Of a stretch of 51,388 nt of DNA, positions 1 through 13,243 are shown one piece after another. A program made the position numbers and the translations under genes. The DNA is from Ministeria vibrans ATCC 50519 (Eukaryota > Opisthokonta > Filasterea), in NCBI GenBank assembly GCA_943704425.1, contig CALSCP010001674.1:126639-178026 (forward strand), read 5' to 3'. The notes under the pieces are model-generated. The model was not told the origin of the DNA. It ran no database searches and worked only from the letters and a program-made list of their open reading frames with translations. The number at the start of each line of letters is the position of its first letter. Within the stretch, counting starts at the first letter, position 1.

Positions 1-136
1 GACCCTGCCTCCCCCCCCCCCCCCTACCCGCTACACTGTCACGCACCTATCCCACTGTCGTGCAGCACGCTGTGAAACAAGCAGCCGTACCTGCGAGAGT
101 TTGTCCTGTTCAAAGTTGCGGTCACTTTCGAACTTG

Positions 137-2275
137 ATGAGTACGCAGTCGGCGCCCAGTACGCCGGGCCACAAGCGGTCGATATCGGCGCTGCGACGGG
201 AACGGCGTAAGCGGGTGACGCTTCTTAAGAAAGCCGAGGCGGCGCAGCAGGCGCTCTCGGGAGAGGCGTCGCCCAACGAGGCGGAAAGCGTCGAGAAGAA
301 ACTGCCTTGGCGTGGTTGGGGCCAGCCTCGCGAGATGCGAACGGAGGGCGACGGGGAAGACAGTCGGGACGAGGAAGACCAGCGCTGGCTTGATCCCGAC
401 AGCGCCCTCTCGTACGGTTCGCTCAGTTGCGGCAGTACAAGTGTGACGAATTACGACGACTCGTTTGCATTGCCCGTCGCCATTGACGACGATTTCGTCG
501 AGAAGGTCAAGACATCGCTGGCCTTTCCCGAGGTCGAGCGCACGCGCATGTTCAATCGCGTCAACGACGACGGCAGCGAGAGCGACACTTCGATGCACAG
601 CGACGGCGAAACCGACTTGTCCCGCCACATTCCCATTTCCCTCCCACGCCGATTCCACGGCGTCCTCATCGACGCCAAGACCATCGGGCCGTGTACCGAA
701 GACGACCCCGTGTGGCACGATGCTGGTCTTCCGGCCTCCCTGCCCATCGACGATTCCTCGTTCGGGACACATTTTGTCTCACGGCGCGGCGTCAAACTCG
801 ATCCGCTCGTTCACTCACACGTGCGCTTCTCCGTTGTCCTGGTTGACATGAGCGCATCGACATCCACCACAGCAACAAAAACAGCAGCAACAGGGCAAGA
901 AGGAGGCAGTGGCGACGACAGCGACGACGACAGCAGTCCCACGAATGGGTTTGCGGGTGACGACGACGCAGCATCATTGGCGGCATGGGTAAGCAGGCGG
1001 GTCCGTTACCAGGCGACAGCAGTGCGTCTTGTCGCAGGACGACGCCCGTCCACGCGACTTGCGTCCGACACAGCCTGGCTGCCTACTGCAGGCCCTGCGC
1101 CCAAACCTCCAATGGACCCAGTGCCCCTCGACACCCTCGACGCCCCCATCCTCACTGGCATCGTCTCCTCCCGCCCCTTCCGCTCCCTCTCCGTCAATGT
1201 CTTTGACGTCGCCACCGCCAACGGCGACCGTCTTCCCAATGTTCAGCTCTTCTTTGACTTTGATCCGGCGTTTGACAGAGCCTTTCTCAGTCGCAACGTA
1301 AGTGTTTGATATCATGTCAAAAAACAGCACTAACATGACTTGTGTTCTACATAGTTTCCAATCTTTCGGGCGGGTACCAAAGTGCAGTTTATCGAAGGAA
1401 TGGAGTCACTGGCACAACCCGTCGACGACACTGTGACGCACGCGTACGTCCAGTCGGGACCTCCTGCGCTCCCGCCCGCGACCGCCTCTCCCGCCGCTCC
1501 CGCCTCCTCGCCTGTCCTCAGCACCACCACCACCGTCGCTCACTCCTCGACCACCCGTCTGCAAGATTTGTCCCCTCCCATTCTTCATCACATCTGTACC
1601 TTTGTCCGCGACGGCGACTCCCTGTGTCACGCCGCCTGCACCTGCTCTGCCCTGCGCGACGCCGCTGACCCCTCCGACTCCCTTCTCTGGCTAAACGCCA
1701 TTGCTGCGCGCTGGCCGCGCACTGAATCCCATGTTCGCAGCACCAACATCACCGCCGCTTCCTCCGTCCCCCATACACACTTCCTCGCTCTCTCCAAACT
1801 GGCTCGTGAGCTGCATGCCACTGTCCGTTCCGCAGTCATGCGCTACGAAGTCCACAACCGCCTCGACGAACAGCTCTCGCTGCTCTTCACCGCCTCCACC
1901 CATCTCACGCGTCGCTTTCTTGACCACCAGCAACAGCTCTCCATCAACATCCTTCTCGACGGTGACCACGACCACCATCCCGACGCCTCCCGTGCCGCCG
2001 TCTATCTGCAACACACCGTCGCCCGCGCCCTCCTCGAGATCCAACACATCCTTGCTACCGTCCCCGTCGCTGCCGCCGCCTGGCCCCACGGCGAACCCCA
2101 CTGGATCGCCTCCCTCTGCGACGCTCTTATTGACACCCGCCGCACCGTTCAGACCACCACCATCCACACTCTCTTGGGCCCCTCCCTCATTGACTCCAAC
2201 CTTCGCGCTCTCCTTGTGCGCGTCGTCTCCAAATTCTTCCAGACGCGTTCTGCCGTCCTCAATCTGAACTTGTAG
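137..2275 (+). CDS. F-box protein with uncharacterised N-terminal region
   Basis: Two exons, 137-1297 and 1355-2275, are joined in phase 0 by a 57-bp intron (GTAAGT...TACATAG, with a CTAAC branch site), giving about 693 residues. The first in-frame ATG is at 137, but the frame stays open to the window edge, so the true start may lie upstream. The N-terminus is basic and Ser-rich, followed by acidic stretches and a central region I do not recognise. Around residues 455-505 there is an F-box-like segment (LQDLSPPILHHICTF, then CHAACTCSALRDAA and LLWLNAIAARW). The C-terminal third is helical and His-rich with no recognised repeat. F-box proteins usually bring substrates to SCF (Skp1-cullin) ubiquitin ligases; that role is inferred from the motif alone. 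An AATAAA lies 20 bp past the stop. The F-box call is fairly good, the substrate is unknown, and the 5' end is uncertain. Confidence 0.7.
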
Positions 2276-2294
2276 AACATTACACGATTTTCAG

Positions 2295-2300
2295 AATAAA
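2295..2300 (+). terminator. Putative polyadenylation signal AATAAA
   Basis: A canonical AATAAA hexamer lies 20 bp after the stop codon of the F-box gene, in the AT-rich 171-bp spacer before the next gene. The assignment rests on sequence and position only. Confidence 0.4.
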
Positions 2301-2446
2301 TTATATTATAGTCCGAGTAGGAAGCATTGTATTATCAATTTACTAATAGTCTTTTACTACAATAATATTTTCTCCCTTGACATGAGTTGACTCTTTAGTC
2401 AGATCAATCAATTATTGTGATATTGCATCAGTATTAGTTTTATTTT

Positions 2447-4141
2447 ATGTCATCTTTGAATGAGATTATAGAGTTTGTGCGTGGCGACGCGCCCTTAGAC
2501 TCGTTTGAGGCTCCGTCAGTGGTGCTGGGGCGGGAGGAGAGCGACGTGAGTTGTGCGCTGCCTCGCACGTCCTTTCCGGACTGGGATGCTCTCGAGGCCC
2601 TTGTTCACCAGCCCATTCCATGTGCCGCTGTAGCACTACGGCAGGCCCTGCGTGGCGCTGAGCCTGCATTTGAGCCTTCGCTCGAGCTGTTTGCCTGGAC
2701 TTCGACGCCGTCTTTTTGGATGATGCAATGCGCACAGTTCAAGCGAAACGACGCAATAGAGACAACCGTTGCCTTGCGCTATGTCACGGCCGAGTTAGAG
2801 CACTCGCTGAAGCAGCTACTTCCGGCACCGGTGCCGCCCCTTCTGGCGCAGGTGTGCGAGAGTGCGTCTCTTGTGCAACTGTTTGGCCCGACAGTGTGCT
2901 GCGTCCTCTCGCTGCTCCTTGGCTACCCCACCGGTCTGAATGTGCGCAATCTCTCTTGGCACGGCTTTCTATCCGTCACCGACGAACATCCCCGTGATAT
3001 TCTTGGCGCTCTACTTGCCGTTGTGGCGTCTCTTGGACCGAGGCTTGAAAGTGCGCGTAAAACAACTTCCGCTCCTCCTTCCACGCCGCAACAGTGCGCA
3101 TGTGAACCCTCGCGCCTCAAAGACCCTTCTCCATTTTTTAACTACTGCTCGCAAGAACTGAGTCATGCGACGTTCTGCACCAGTCGCCTCGTGTGTGCGT
3201 CGCGAGGTTCGCTTGCATGTCTCTCGCGCGCTCTGTCGCTCTATTCCAAGCGAGACTGCTACAGTGCCCTTGTGCTAATCTGGCCCGAAATTGAACGACT
3301 CTGTCGCATTCGATTTGTATCTACCAACGACGAGCCTTGCGAACGACTCGCACCCGCCAAGGGCACACTCTTCACCACTTTCGATGAGATGTTTGCATCT
3401 CGCCAGGACAATCTCTTTCTTCACTCACTCTCGCGTGGCACTCGCGAACTCTTTTTTGACCTTCACTCTGCCCCCAATGGACCTCGAATTCGCGACACAC
3501 TCTCACATGGAATGCGTCGAAACATCCAAAGTGGGGCGGAAGGCGGAGGAGAGGGAGACCTTGGAGAGACGCTGGCGGCGCAGTCACTGGCGCTGGTTAG
3601 TGCGCTTGTGCTTGACGACTCGTGCGAGCCTTTGTGTGTCTCCGCGTACCGCTCACACTTGCATCCCGCGAGTCTCTTGCGTTGTGCAGCGCAGGCCTGT
3701 CGTCAGTCGGTGGAAGCATTTGCAAGTGAGTGTTGCGAGGAAGGAGAAGAGGAATGTACGGTGTCTTTTGGCGTAGAGCACTGTGTCCTCTCCGATTGCG
3801 TTAGTGTGCTCACCTTTGATGAGGCGACGGTGCACTCTGCTGAACTTGCACGTAAGATTCTCACACGTGTCGCCGAACTGGCAATGGACTTGAAAGAGTC
3901 GCTGGTGAGTCGCCGCAATGCGTACGAGGCAGACGAGCTTACACACGCCAAGCGCGCCAACTACGCGCGTTTGCTCGCGCACGCCCGCCCTTTATTGTGC
4001 GCCACAGTCGCCTTCTACTGCGACGTATTCGACCACTTTGAGACAGTGCCGCACCTCCGACGCTGCCTCACTGTCATGGCGCAGACAAGCAAGTTGTGTG
4101 GGCGCCGCGAATGGCCCGAGCTGTTACGCAAGATTGAGTAA
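2447..4141 (+). CDS. ERMARD-like protein (DUF4209 family)
   Basis: A single-exon gene of 564 residues with ATG at 2447. Two regions match my memory of animal ERMARD (C6orf70, ER-membrane-associated RNA degradation protein). The first is the NVRNLSWHGF motif near residue 165, the [N-x-R-N-x-x-H-G] signature of DUF4209. The second runs from LIWPEIERLCRIRF through LFTTFDEMF (about residue 311) to GPRIRDTLSHG (about residue 345). ERMARD is linked to ER-associated RNA decay and neuronal migration in mammals, but its biochemistry is poorly known. The C-terminal half here is helical with no obvious strong membrane segment. Unlike its neighbours the gene has no introns. It is flanked by AT-rich spacers of 171 bp and about 280 bp. 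The family call is reasonably good; function should not be transferred in detail. Confidence 0.75.
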   Translation: MSSLNEIIEFVRGDAPLDSFEAPSVVLGREESDVSCALPRTSFPDWDALEALVHQPIPCAAVALRQALRGAEPAFEPSLELFAWTSTPSFWMMQCAQFKRNDAIETTVALRYVTAELEHSLKQLLPAPVPPLLAQVCESASLVQLFGPTVCCVLSLLLGYPTGLNVRNLSWHGFLSVTDEHPRDILGALLAVVASLGPRLESARKTTSAPPSTPQQCACEPSRLKDPSPFFNYCSQELSHATFCTSRLVCASRGSLACLSRALSLYSKRDCYSALVLIWPEIERLCRIRFVSTNDEPCERLAPAKGTLFTTFDEMFASRQDNLFLHSLSRGTRELFFDLHSAPNGPRIRDTLSHGMRRNIQSGAEGGGEGDLGETLAAQSLALVSALVLDDSCEPLCVSAYRSHLHPASLLRCAAQACRQSVEAFASECCEEGEEECTVSFGVEHCVLSDCVSVLTFDEATVHSAELARKILTRVAELAMDLKESLVSRRNAYEADELTHAKRANYARLLAHARPLLCATVAFYCDVFDHFETVPHLRRCLTVMAQTSKLCGRREWPELLRKIE

Positions 4142-4424
4142 TATTATAATAATAATAATTATTATTATTATAATTGTAATAATTATATTTTTTATGACTG
4201 TTAGCAATTAACAGTTATTATGAACGTCCACCCAATTACATGTAACTCTCAATAAACTTTGCGATCCAAGTTTGTAACAGAACTACAGCATGCAGCCACA
4301 GTGATTCTCAGAGCCACATTGTGAATATTTAATGAATAAGAAGAGGAACACATTCCCAAAATATCAGGATTAAAAATGAATAATCTAGAATTGTATATTT
4401 TGTATTCAATTTTTCTTTTTCATC
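4142..4424. other. AT-rich intergenic spacer with AATAAA
   Basis: This 283-bp spacer opens with an (AAT/ATT)n tract just after the ERMARD-like stop and has an AATAAA at 4251-4256 that could end that transcript. The rest is AT-rich DNA leading to the helicase start. No coding signal is seen. Confidence 0.5.
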
Positions 4425-7164
<2,740 letters not shown>

Positions 7165-7215
7165 TAAAGAAAAACAAAGAGTCTCTCGCTCTCATTGTTT
7201 GTGTGGTATTGTATT

Positions 7216-10200
7216 TCAATTAATATTTATTTTCTCATTTTTGATGACGGCGTTGATCTGAGAGGCACTGAGCGTCTCGTGCTCAAGCAGGGCATTGGCC
7301 ACGCGGTCGAGAGCAGCGCGGTTGGACACGAGCAAGTTGTGTGCACGGGTGTACGCCCCGTCGACGAGTGCCTTGATCTCCGCGTCAATCAGTGCCTTGG
7401 TGGCGGGCCCTGCACCCTTGCTGTCGTCGTCATAGACCACTTTGCCGACCTGCATGGATGATGCAAAGTGAGTGGGTATTTGCATTAATTATCACTCATG
7501 TGTGTGCGTGTGTGTGTATGGATGAGTGTTACCTTTTCTGACATACCAAACTTGGTGACCATTTGATGGGCAATTTGCATTCCCTACAAGAGAGGTTAAC
7601 GACAAAAGTTTCGATGCACAGCGACAACAGACCTGCTGGAAGTCGGATGAGGCGCCGCTAGTAACATTCTCACGGCCAAAGATGAGCTCTTCGGCGGCAC
7701 GACCGCCCATGCAGATGGCCAGGCGCGCCGAAAGCTGCTTGTACGTCCACGAGGACAGATCCGTCTCCGGGATTTGGTAAACGGCCCCTAAAAAGAGAAT
7801 AGTGAATGGGTGTCTAGAGTATATATGTTTAGTATGTATGTATGTACCGAGTGCCTGTCCCCGCGGGAGAATAGTTGCCTTGTGAATGGGCTGTGCGCCC
7901 TCATTCGCCAGACACACTGCGACCAGTGCGTGTCCGCCTTCGTGGAACGCAACCAGTCTACGTATTACATTGTGTGTTACACATGGTTGTTGGGTTGTTT
8001 AGTTAATACTTTCGCGATTTTTCGTCCATGAGCGTCTTGCGCTCTGCTCCCATAAAAATGCGATCAAACCCAAACTGGAAGTGTTCTGCCTTGACAGCAC
8101 TGTCTCCCTCAACGGACGCACGCAACGCTGCTTGATTCACCAGATTCGCCAACTACACACAGAGAAACAGAAAAGAAGGGAGCACTCAGAGCGTATTCTC
8201 AGAGTGTAACTAAATCGTACTTGGGCACCACTGAAACCAATAGTGAGACGCGCAAATACCCCCAAATCAACTCCATCGTCAAGAGTGATCTTTTTCGAGT
8301 GCAACTGAAAAAAGAGCGAGAGAGAAGGGAGAAAGAACAAATTAGTAGAGAAAGAGCAAAGCGATAGAGAAAGAAAAGGAAAGAGAAAGAGAAAGAAAGA
8401 AAGAAAGAGAGAGAGGAGAAAGAAACAAAGTGATAAAGAGAGAGAGAGAAAGCGGAGTAAGCACACTGACTGTGTGATGTGTAGAATAGAGAACGAGGGA
8501 GGGTTTACCTGAAGAATCTCTTTGCGGCCCTTCATGTCGGGCAGGCCCACTGTGACCTGTGAGTCAAAGCGACCGGGACGGATGAGTGCAGGGTCAAGCA
8601 GGTCGGGGAAGTTGGTTGCGCCAATCACAATCACTCCAGAGTCCTCCTAATGCAGTACAGTCAGTCAGGGTAAGAGTCAATCAATTGCACAACAGTTCGA
8701 TCGGGCTTTACTTTAAATCCGTCGAGTTCGACAAGCAGCTGGTTAAGGGTCATGCGAGCGTACGACTGGTCCTTGGGGTTGCGCTTGCCGCCCATGGCAT
8801 CAATCTCATCCAGGAAGATGATGCACGGCGCACGCAACTTGGCCGCTGCAAACAGATCCCGCACTCGACGCGCTCCAACACCCACAAACACCTGAGACAC
8901 ACAGTGAGTGAGTGAGTGAGTGAGTGAGTGAGTGAGTGTGTGTATATGTATATATGTCGGATTTGATAGTAATGGTCTTTATACCTCTTCAAATTCACTG
9001 CCTGACATGTGGAAGAATGGCACACCGGCCTCACCCGCAATCGCACGCGCCAACAGAGTCTATGTCAGAGAGAGCACACACTCAGTCTCATTTCTTCTAA
9101 CACCAACCCTCTCGACTGTTGAGTTTGCCTCACCTTTCCTGTGCCCGGTGGACCCAACATCAAAACACCTACGAACAATCAACCCCCACATAACCATCAG
9201 AGTTATCTCTTTCTCTCTTTTCTCCCACATAAAATATACCTTTTGGCAATTTTGCGCCCAAACGCGAAAACTTCTTAGGGTCGCGAAGAAACTACAAAAC
9301 AAAAAGGCGTTGAATACACACGCATAGACATAGGCCCACACATACACGCACGTACCTCAACAATCTCCTGCAGCTCCTCTTTTGCCTCGTCAACACCACA
9401 CACATCGTCAAAGGTCGTCGAGGGAAGGTCCTCAAGCGGACCGGCCTCCTTGTCGCCAAGCAGCCCACGTCCAATGCCACGGTCGTCGAGGAGCGCATGT
9501 GCGCCACTAAGAATAAAGACAACCAGTAGCAGCGACCGGAACGTCTTCCAGGCCTCGCCACCGCGGGTGCCCATGCGCACGCTGACTGGGTTCTGCTCCG
9601 TGCCCAGCGGGCTGTCGCTGTCCCCATCACCGCTGCCGAACAGACCACCCTCTCCACTGTTGCTGTTGCTGGGGCGGCGAGAGAACTCTGACGAGATCTG
9701 AGACGACGCGCTGCTCTGGACGGAGGTGCCACCATGCTGGTCGGCGAGTTGAGTGAGCGGCACCTTGTCAATCATGCCAGTGTCGACCAGAGCACGCACA
9801 TAGATGCGGTGTGCCGTCTCGTTGCTCGCATACTTGCCACTCTGGTAGCGGCGCACAAGCGTGACCGGATCAGACTCGAGCAGCTCGCGATACAGGTTCA
9901 CCTGCACATAAGCGATGGCGACGGGTCACAAACAGTCATGAAAGTGTGTTCCGATTTCGATTTCGGAGAGGCTTAACGTACCTGTGCCGAAGCGCTACGG
10001 GGGCGAGCGTCGGCCATGTCTTGGAGGTTTCGGATGTGTGTGGGGGTGGACGAGGGTGAGCGGGAGAAGGAGAAGAAGGTGCGAGGAGAGGGACGAGCAA
10101 AGGGCATTGGCAATGGTTGGGCGCTCGACTGCCGCAGCGCCGTTGACAGTAGCCTGTGGCGCGTGGCCATTGCTCCACTAAGACTGGGAAGGTGGTGCAG

Positions 10201-10350
10201 AGAGCGTGGAGCGGTGCGAAGGACAGCCAAGCTCGCCTGGGCTGCGGAGTGGACGTCTTGGGTCATCGACAGCGGCACCTGAGCGAGCAGAGCCGAAGAA
10301 GAAGGCATGGTCACGACACACAGCGGGGACGGATGGATGGGATGTGTGCG

Positions 10351-10397
<47 letters not shown>

Positions 10398-10533
10398 AAC
10401 GTACGCTGATCAGGGAGCGAACAGACGCGCTGTTGGTTTTGATCGCCGATTCGTTGTGGAACATGCGCCGTGTCGAGCGAAACGACGTCGCCAGCGAGTC
10501 CACCAGCGACACGTACGGCGATGAGGCGTACAT
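7216..10533 (-). CDS. YME1L1: Mitochondrial i-AAA protease, YME1/FtsH family
   Basis: Fourteen exons on the minus strand: 10533-10405, 10278-9982, 9901-9356, 9291-9240, 9168-9134, 9059-8985, 8891-8712, 8646-8509, 8304-8221, 8152-8010, 7957-7848, 7787-7633, 7583-7533, 7449-7216. Phases agree at every junction, giving about 742 residues (yeast Yme1 747). The Arg/Ser-rich N-terminus fits a mitochondrial presequence. It is followed by the Yme1-type N-domain ([18 protein letters not shown]), one membrane segment ([16 protein letters not shown]), the AAA module with Walker A GPPGTGK (347-353), Walker B IIFLDEID (402-409) and second region of homology ([20 protein letters not shown]), and the M41 zinc site HEGGH (565-569). 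One membrane segment indicates the i-AAA form facing the intermembrane space, where it clears unassembled inner-membrane proteins. The first intron is 126 bp, stop-free and a multiple of three, with an in-frame ATG at 10308, so a second N-terminus is possible. Confidence 0.93.
8322..8460. repeat. Purine-rich (GA)n intronic low-complexity tract
   Basis: An intron of the YME1-like gene (8508-8305) holds a degenerate GAGA/AAAG tract; on the transcript strand it is a pyrimidine tract. A second intron of the same gene carries a (GTGA)n microsatellite at about 8906-8940. Confidence 0.75.
10343..10396. repeat. (GT)n microsatellite in first intron of YME1-like gene
   Basis: An almost uninterrupted GT dinucleotide run of about 50 bp lies inside the 126-bp first intron (10404-10279) of the protease gene. 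Confidence 0.9.
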
Positions 10534-10856
10534 GTATGTAGCCAGAAAAGAAAAAGATAAAAATATTTTAATTTTTTTAATCTCTGATGATTCTCATCTC
10601 ATCGGGCGAGTTCGGAGAGGGACGAGTCGTTGGATCCCCGTCAGATAGGGCAACAACGCGAGCAAATGCCTCCGCGATGGCTGAACGTATATATTTCGGC
10701 GTGTTTTACTGTTCTCTTAACACTCTCTTAACTTCTGTGATGTGATGAGATGACAAATTCTTATTCAGTCAACTCATAAGTCGCATTCACACATTTCTCT
10801 TCATCACATCCTCTCACGCCCCAACACCTGTTTGCTGTCCCATTAATATTCATTGC
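10534..10856. promoter_or_regulatory. Divergent promoter between YME1-like and PRR5-like genes
   Basis: These 323 bp separate two start codons facing outwards, so they must hold both promoters and 5' UTRs. Near the middle (about 10687-10697) there is a GTATATATTTC stretch that could serve as a TATA-like element for either direction. No ORF of note is present. This is inferred from gene arrangement only. Confidence 0.4.
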
Positions 10857-12130
10857 ATGGCCGACCGTCCAGGCCACCAAAGACAAAAGTCGATTGCTGG
10901 TAACAGAAATCAACGAGACGTAAAAGTGTCTCAGAATACAAATCACACCGCACCGTGTAGACATCTTCTCGGAGACGATCAATGCGCGGCACGACTCCCC
11001 GGCGTCCCCGGTGGCGATCGACGAGTCGTCACGCCCCGAATCCTTCTCGGCCGGCGTGTTTGCGACGTCTCCGCCCACCGACGACGATCCCTCCTTCTTC
11101 CCCGCCAAGACCTTCACCGCGATCTCTGCGCCAGGTACCGTTTCGATGTCTGCAGCTGCGCCGTGTGTCGTGCCCGTCGTTCCTGCTTTAGAGCGTGTCG
11201 CTGTTGTGTGAAAAGCGCTTTTTCGCTGTTTGACGTTACAACTTCGCTGTAGGGACCAGTCCGCCCTTTTACGCACCTTCTGCGACCCCCCAGGCAACCA
11301 CTGCCGCTGTAAAGTCCGACGACTCAAAAGCGCTCTCGTTTGAAGGTAGACAACAGCTCTTTCGAACTCACTTGTGCAAACTCCTTTAACCCTTTTTCAG
11401 TGATCAATTTGTTCCACCGCAAGACACATGCGCGCGACGTGAACCTGGAGAAGCTCGACGAGCTTGTCAAGAAGGTGCACGGCCAGGGCGAAAACATGTT
11501 GCGTTTCTATCATCAAATTGCCACCAAAGGAATGATTGTGTTTCGGTAAGGAAATAGTGCCCAATGTTGTTATCAAAGTGTGGCTTCTTATCCCCCTTTT
11601 CTACAGTGTGTGTTTGAAGGAGCTGAGGGGAAAATTGTTTCTGGACGAACTTGCGTCAATTTGGCGGACCTTTTATCGTTCGATTTTGCCGATTCTGTCG
11701 TTTTTGTTCGTCTCCGAACGCAACGCAAGGCCCATTGCACTCGGTAACATAGAGGAGAAGGAGAGAGGAGAAGGAGAGAGGAGAAGGAGAGAGGAGAAGG
11801 AGAGAGAAAGGGAGAGAAAAAAACAAAGTATGGGAGAGAGAAACAAAGTAATAGTAGAGAAACAACGGAGAAAAGCAAAGCAATAAAGAGAAAGAACAAA
11901 GCGATTAAGCTCTAAGTGATACTAATAATTATTGGTTTGTTTATGTAGTGATATTTCGTGATGTGGTGATTCTGAGCAAGGACATTCTGCCGTTGTTGCA
12001 AGAATCCTTTGCAAAGAAGCTGGCACGGCCGGCCGGAGTGCGCCAGATGCTGCTTGTGCTGGGCTCCATTCGCACGGGCGATGAGAAGGAGACGGCCATT
12101 CATTCGCTTGTGCTTCCTTTGTATTCCTAA
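10857..12130 (+). CDS. HbrB/PRR5 (Protor)-like TORC2 subunit
   Basis: Six exons (10857-10899, 10961-11134, 11253-11345, 11401-11545, 11607-11743, 11949-12130), all consistent in phase, give about 257 residues. The N-terminal third is Ser/Pro-rich and looks disordered. The rest matches the HbrB-like family (fungal Bit61/HbrB, animal PRR5/PRR5L). A helix carrying GMIVFR...LKELRGKLF precedes IWRTFYRSILPILSFLF, then VIFRDVVILSKDILPLL and VRQMLLVLGSIR. In animals the corresponding segments contain the IW..FF..ILP.LQAIF core and an R(Q)MLLVLQ motif. These proteins bind Rictor/AVO3 in TOR complex 2, which acts on AGC kinases and the actin cytoskeleton. The intron at 11744-11948 is a purine-rich GGAGA repeat. 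The gene is divergent from the protease gene. The family call is strong by motif order, although the N-terminus is too variable to compare. Confidence 0.8.
11752..11890. repeat. GGAGA-rich intronic repeat
   Basis: Purine-only tandem sequence (GAGAGGAGAAG units) fills most of the last intron (11744-11948) of the PRR5-like gene. Confidence 0.8.
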
Positions 12131-13243
12131 GTTATTGCATTATAATATTATTATCATGATTGTATTATTATTAAATTTTATCTTGAGTATATTTGATTCA
12201 GATTTTGACTTCTTCTCCTCATTGTCTGACTGTGAACCCGCCAGCACACTAAAGTCAGCACGTTGCTCTCTGGCACAATGAAAATGGTCGTGTGCCTTCA
12301 GTGTGTGTGTGTCACTCAGTGTGCAGTGAGTGCCCAATTCGTGGTTCATTCGTGGTTTTCTTTGAAAGATCAAAATCCAATCAATCACTAATCAGTCCGT
12401 TTGATTTCGACGCCTCAGTACCACAGAAAGGTATGTCTACAGGGCGTACACGTTACTCTGCGCCTGCCTCGCTCCCTGCCCGTCCTTGCTTTTTTCTTTT
12501 TCTTTTTTTTCCTTTGGTTTAACACCCAACCCCTTTTCTGGTCTCACACGACGATTCTGCGCTCCTTGCACACCCCACACCGCTGTTTGTGTTGATATAC
12601 TGCGTATATCGTGGCAGCCGCTACCGTTGCGATTCTCCTTTGCTTTTTTTTTTTTCTCTTTTCTCCTTGAGCTTTCTTAGCAACGGACTCTCAACACTCA
12701 TTGGCAGCCAGTGGTTCGTTGTGCTGAGTGCACGTCTATTGTGGCACCATGGTGCGCCCTTGGATCAGGCAGTCAGTCTCCAATGCGGCTCTCTGCCAAG
12801 AGGACCAGCACGCGGAACGCTTTTTTTTTTTTTTTTGCTCGCCGGACAGGCGCGGCTTCTCAGTCGCCGGATCTACCGCCTCCTCCTGCGCTTTGTGTTT
12901 GCAGGAGTCTCTTGTTGTTTCGTGCGCCAATGGGACAGTGTATATATATGTGCGATGAGCGTCATTGGCCGTTTTTTTTTTTTTTTTTTTTTTTTTTTGC
13001 TCTTTCCTAACAACTGGCAAAACGATTACTGTACCCTTTCGCTTCCCGTTATCGGAGCCACTGCAGTTGGATGAATGGCTCAGCGACGACGACTCTGTCA
13101 GGGTCTCTTTCTTATTATTTTTTATTACAACCTGTCGTTGATTGACTTTTGTGCTTTTTTTCTGCACTTGCAATTGCTGTGCCCTGTACATGTACACTCC
13201 GTTTCCCCTTATCCTTTGTGTTTTTTTTTTTGTAGTATAAAAC
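12131..13243 (+). other. Unresolved region with WD40-like coding fragments and long T runs
   Basis: No gene model closes in these 1.1 kb, but it does not look empty. One frame shows WD-repeat-like strands: HSLAASGSL at about 12698-12724, then an in-frame TGA, then VHVYCGTMVRPW, and ESLVVSCANGTVYIY at 12905-12949. Other coding-like pieces are SPFDFDASVPQK at 12394-12430, followed by a good donor (AAAG|GTATGT), and LDEWLSDDDSV at 13066-13099 after a good acceptor (CACTGCAG). T runs of 16 to 26 bases interrupt it at about 12822 and 12972. It may be an intron-rich small gene whose exons I cannot join, a decayed WD40 gene, or 5' UTR exons of the next gene. Confidence 0.35.

Noticed and set aside
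8137-8634. 165-codon minus-strand frame with low-complexity FLSLSL stretch
   Set aside because: It is two protease exons read through a GA-rich intron; the intron has good GT and AG ends and its removal restores the AAA domain.
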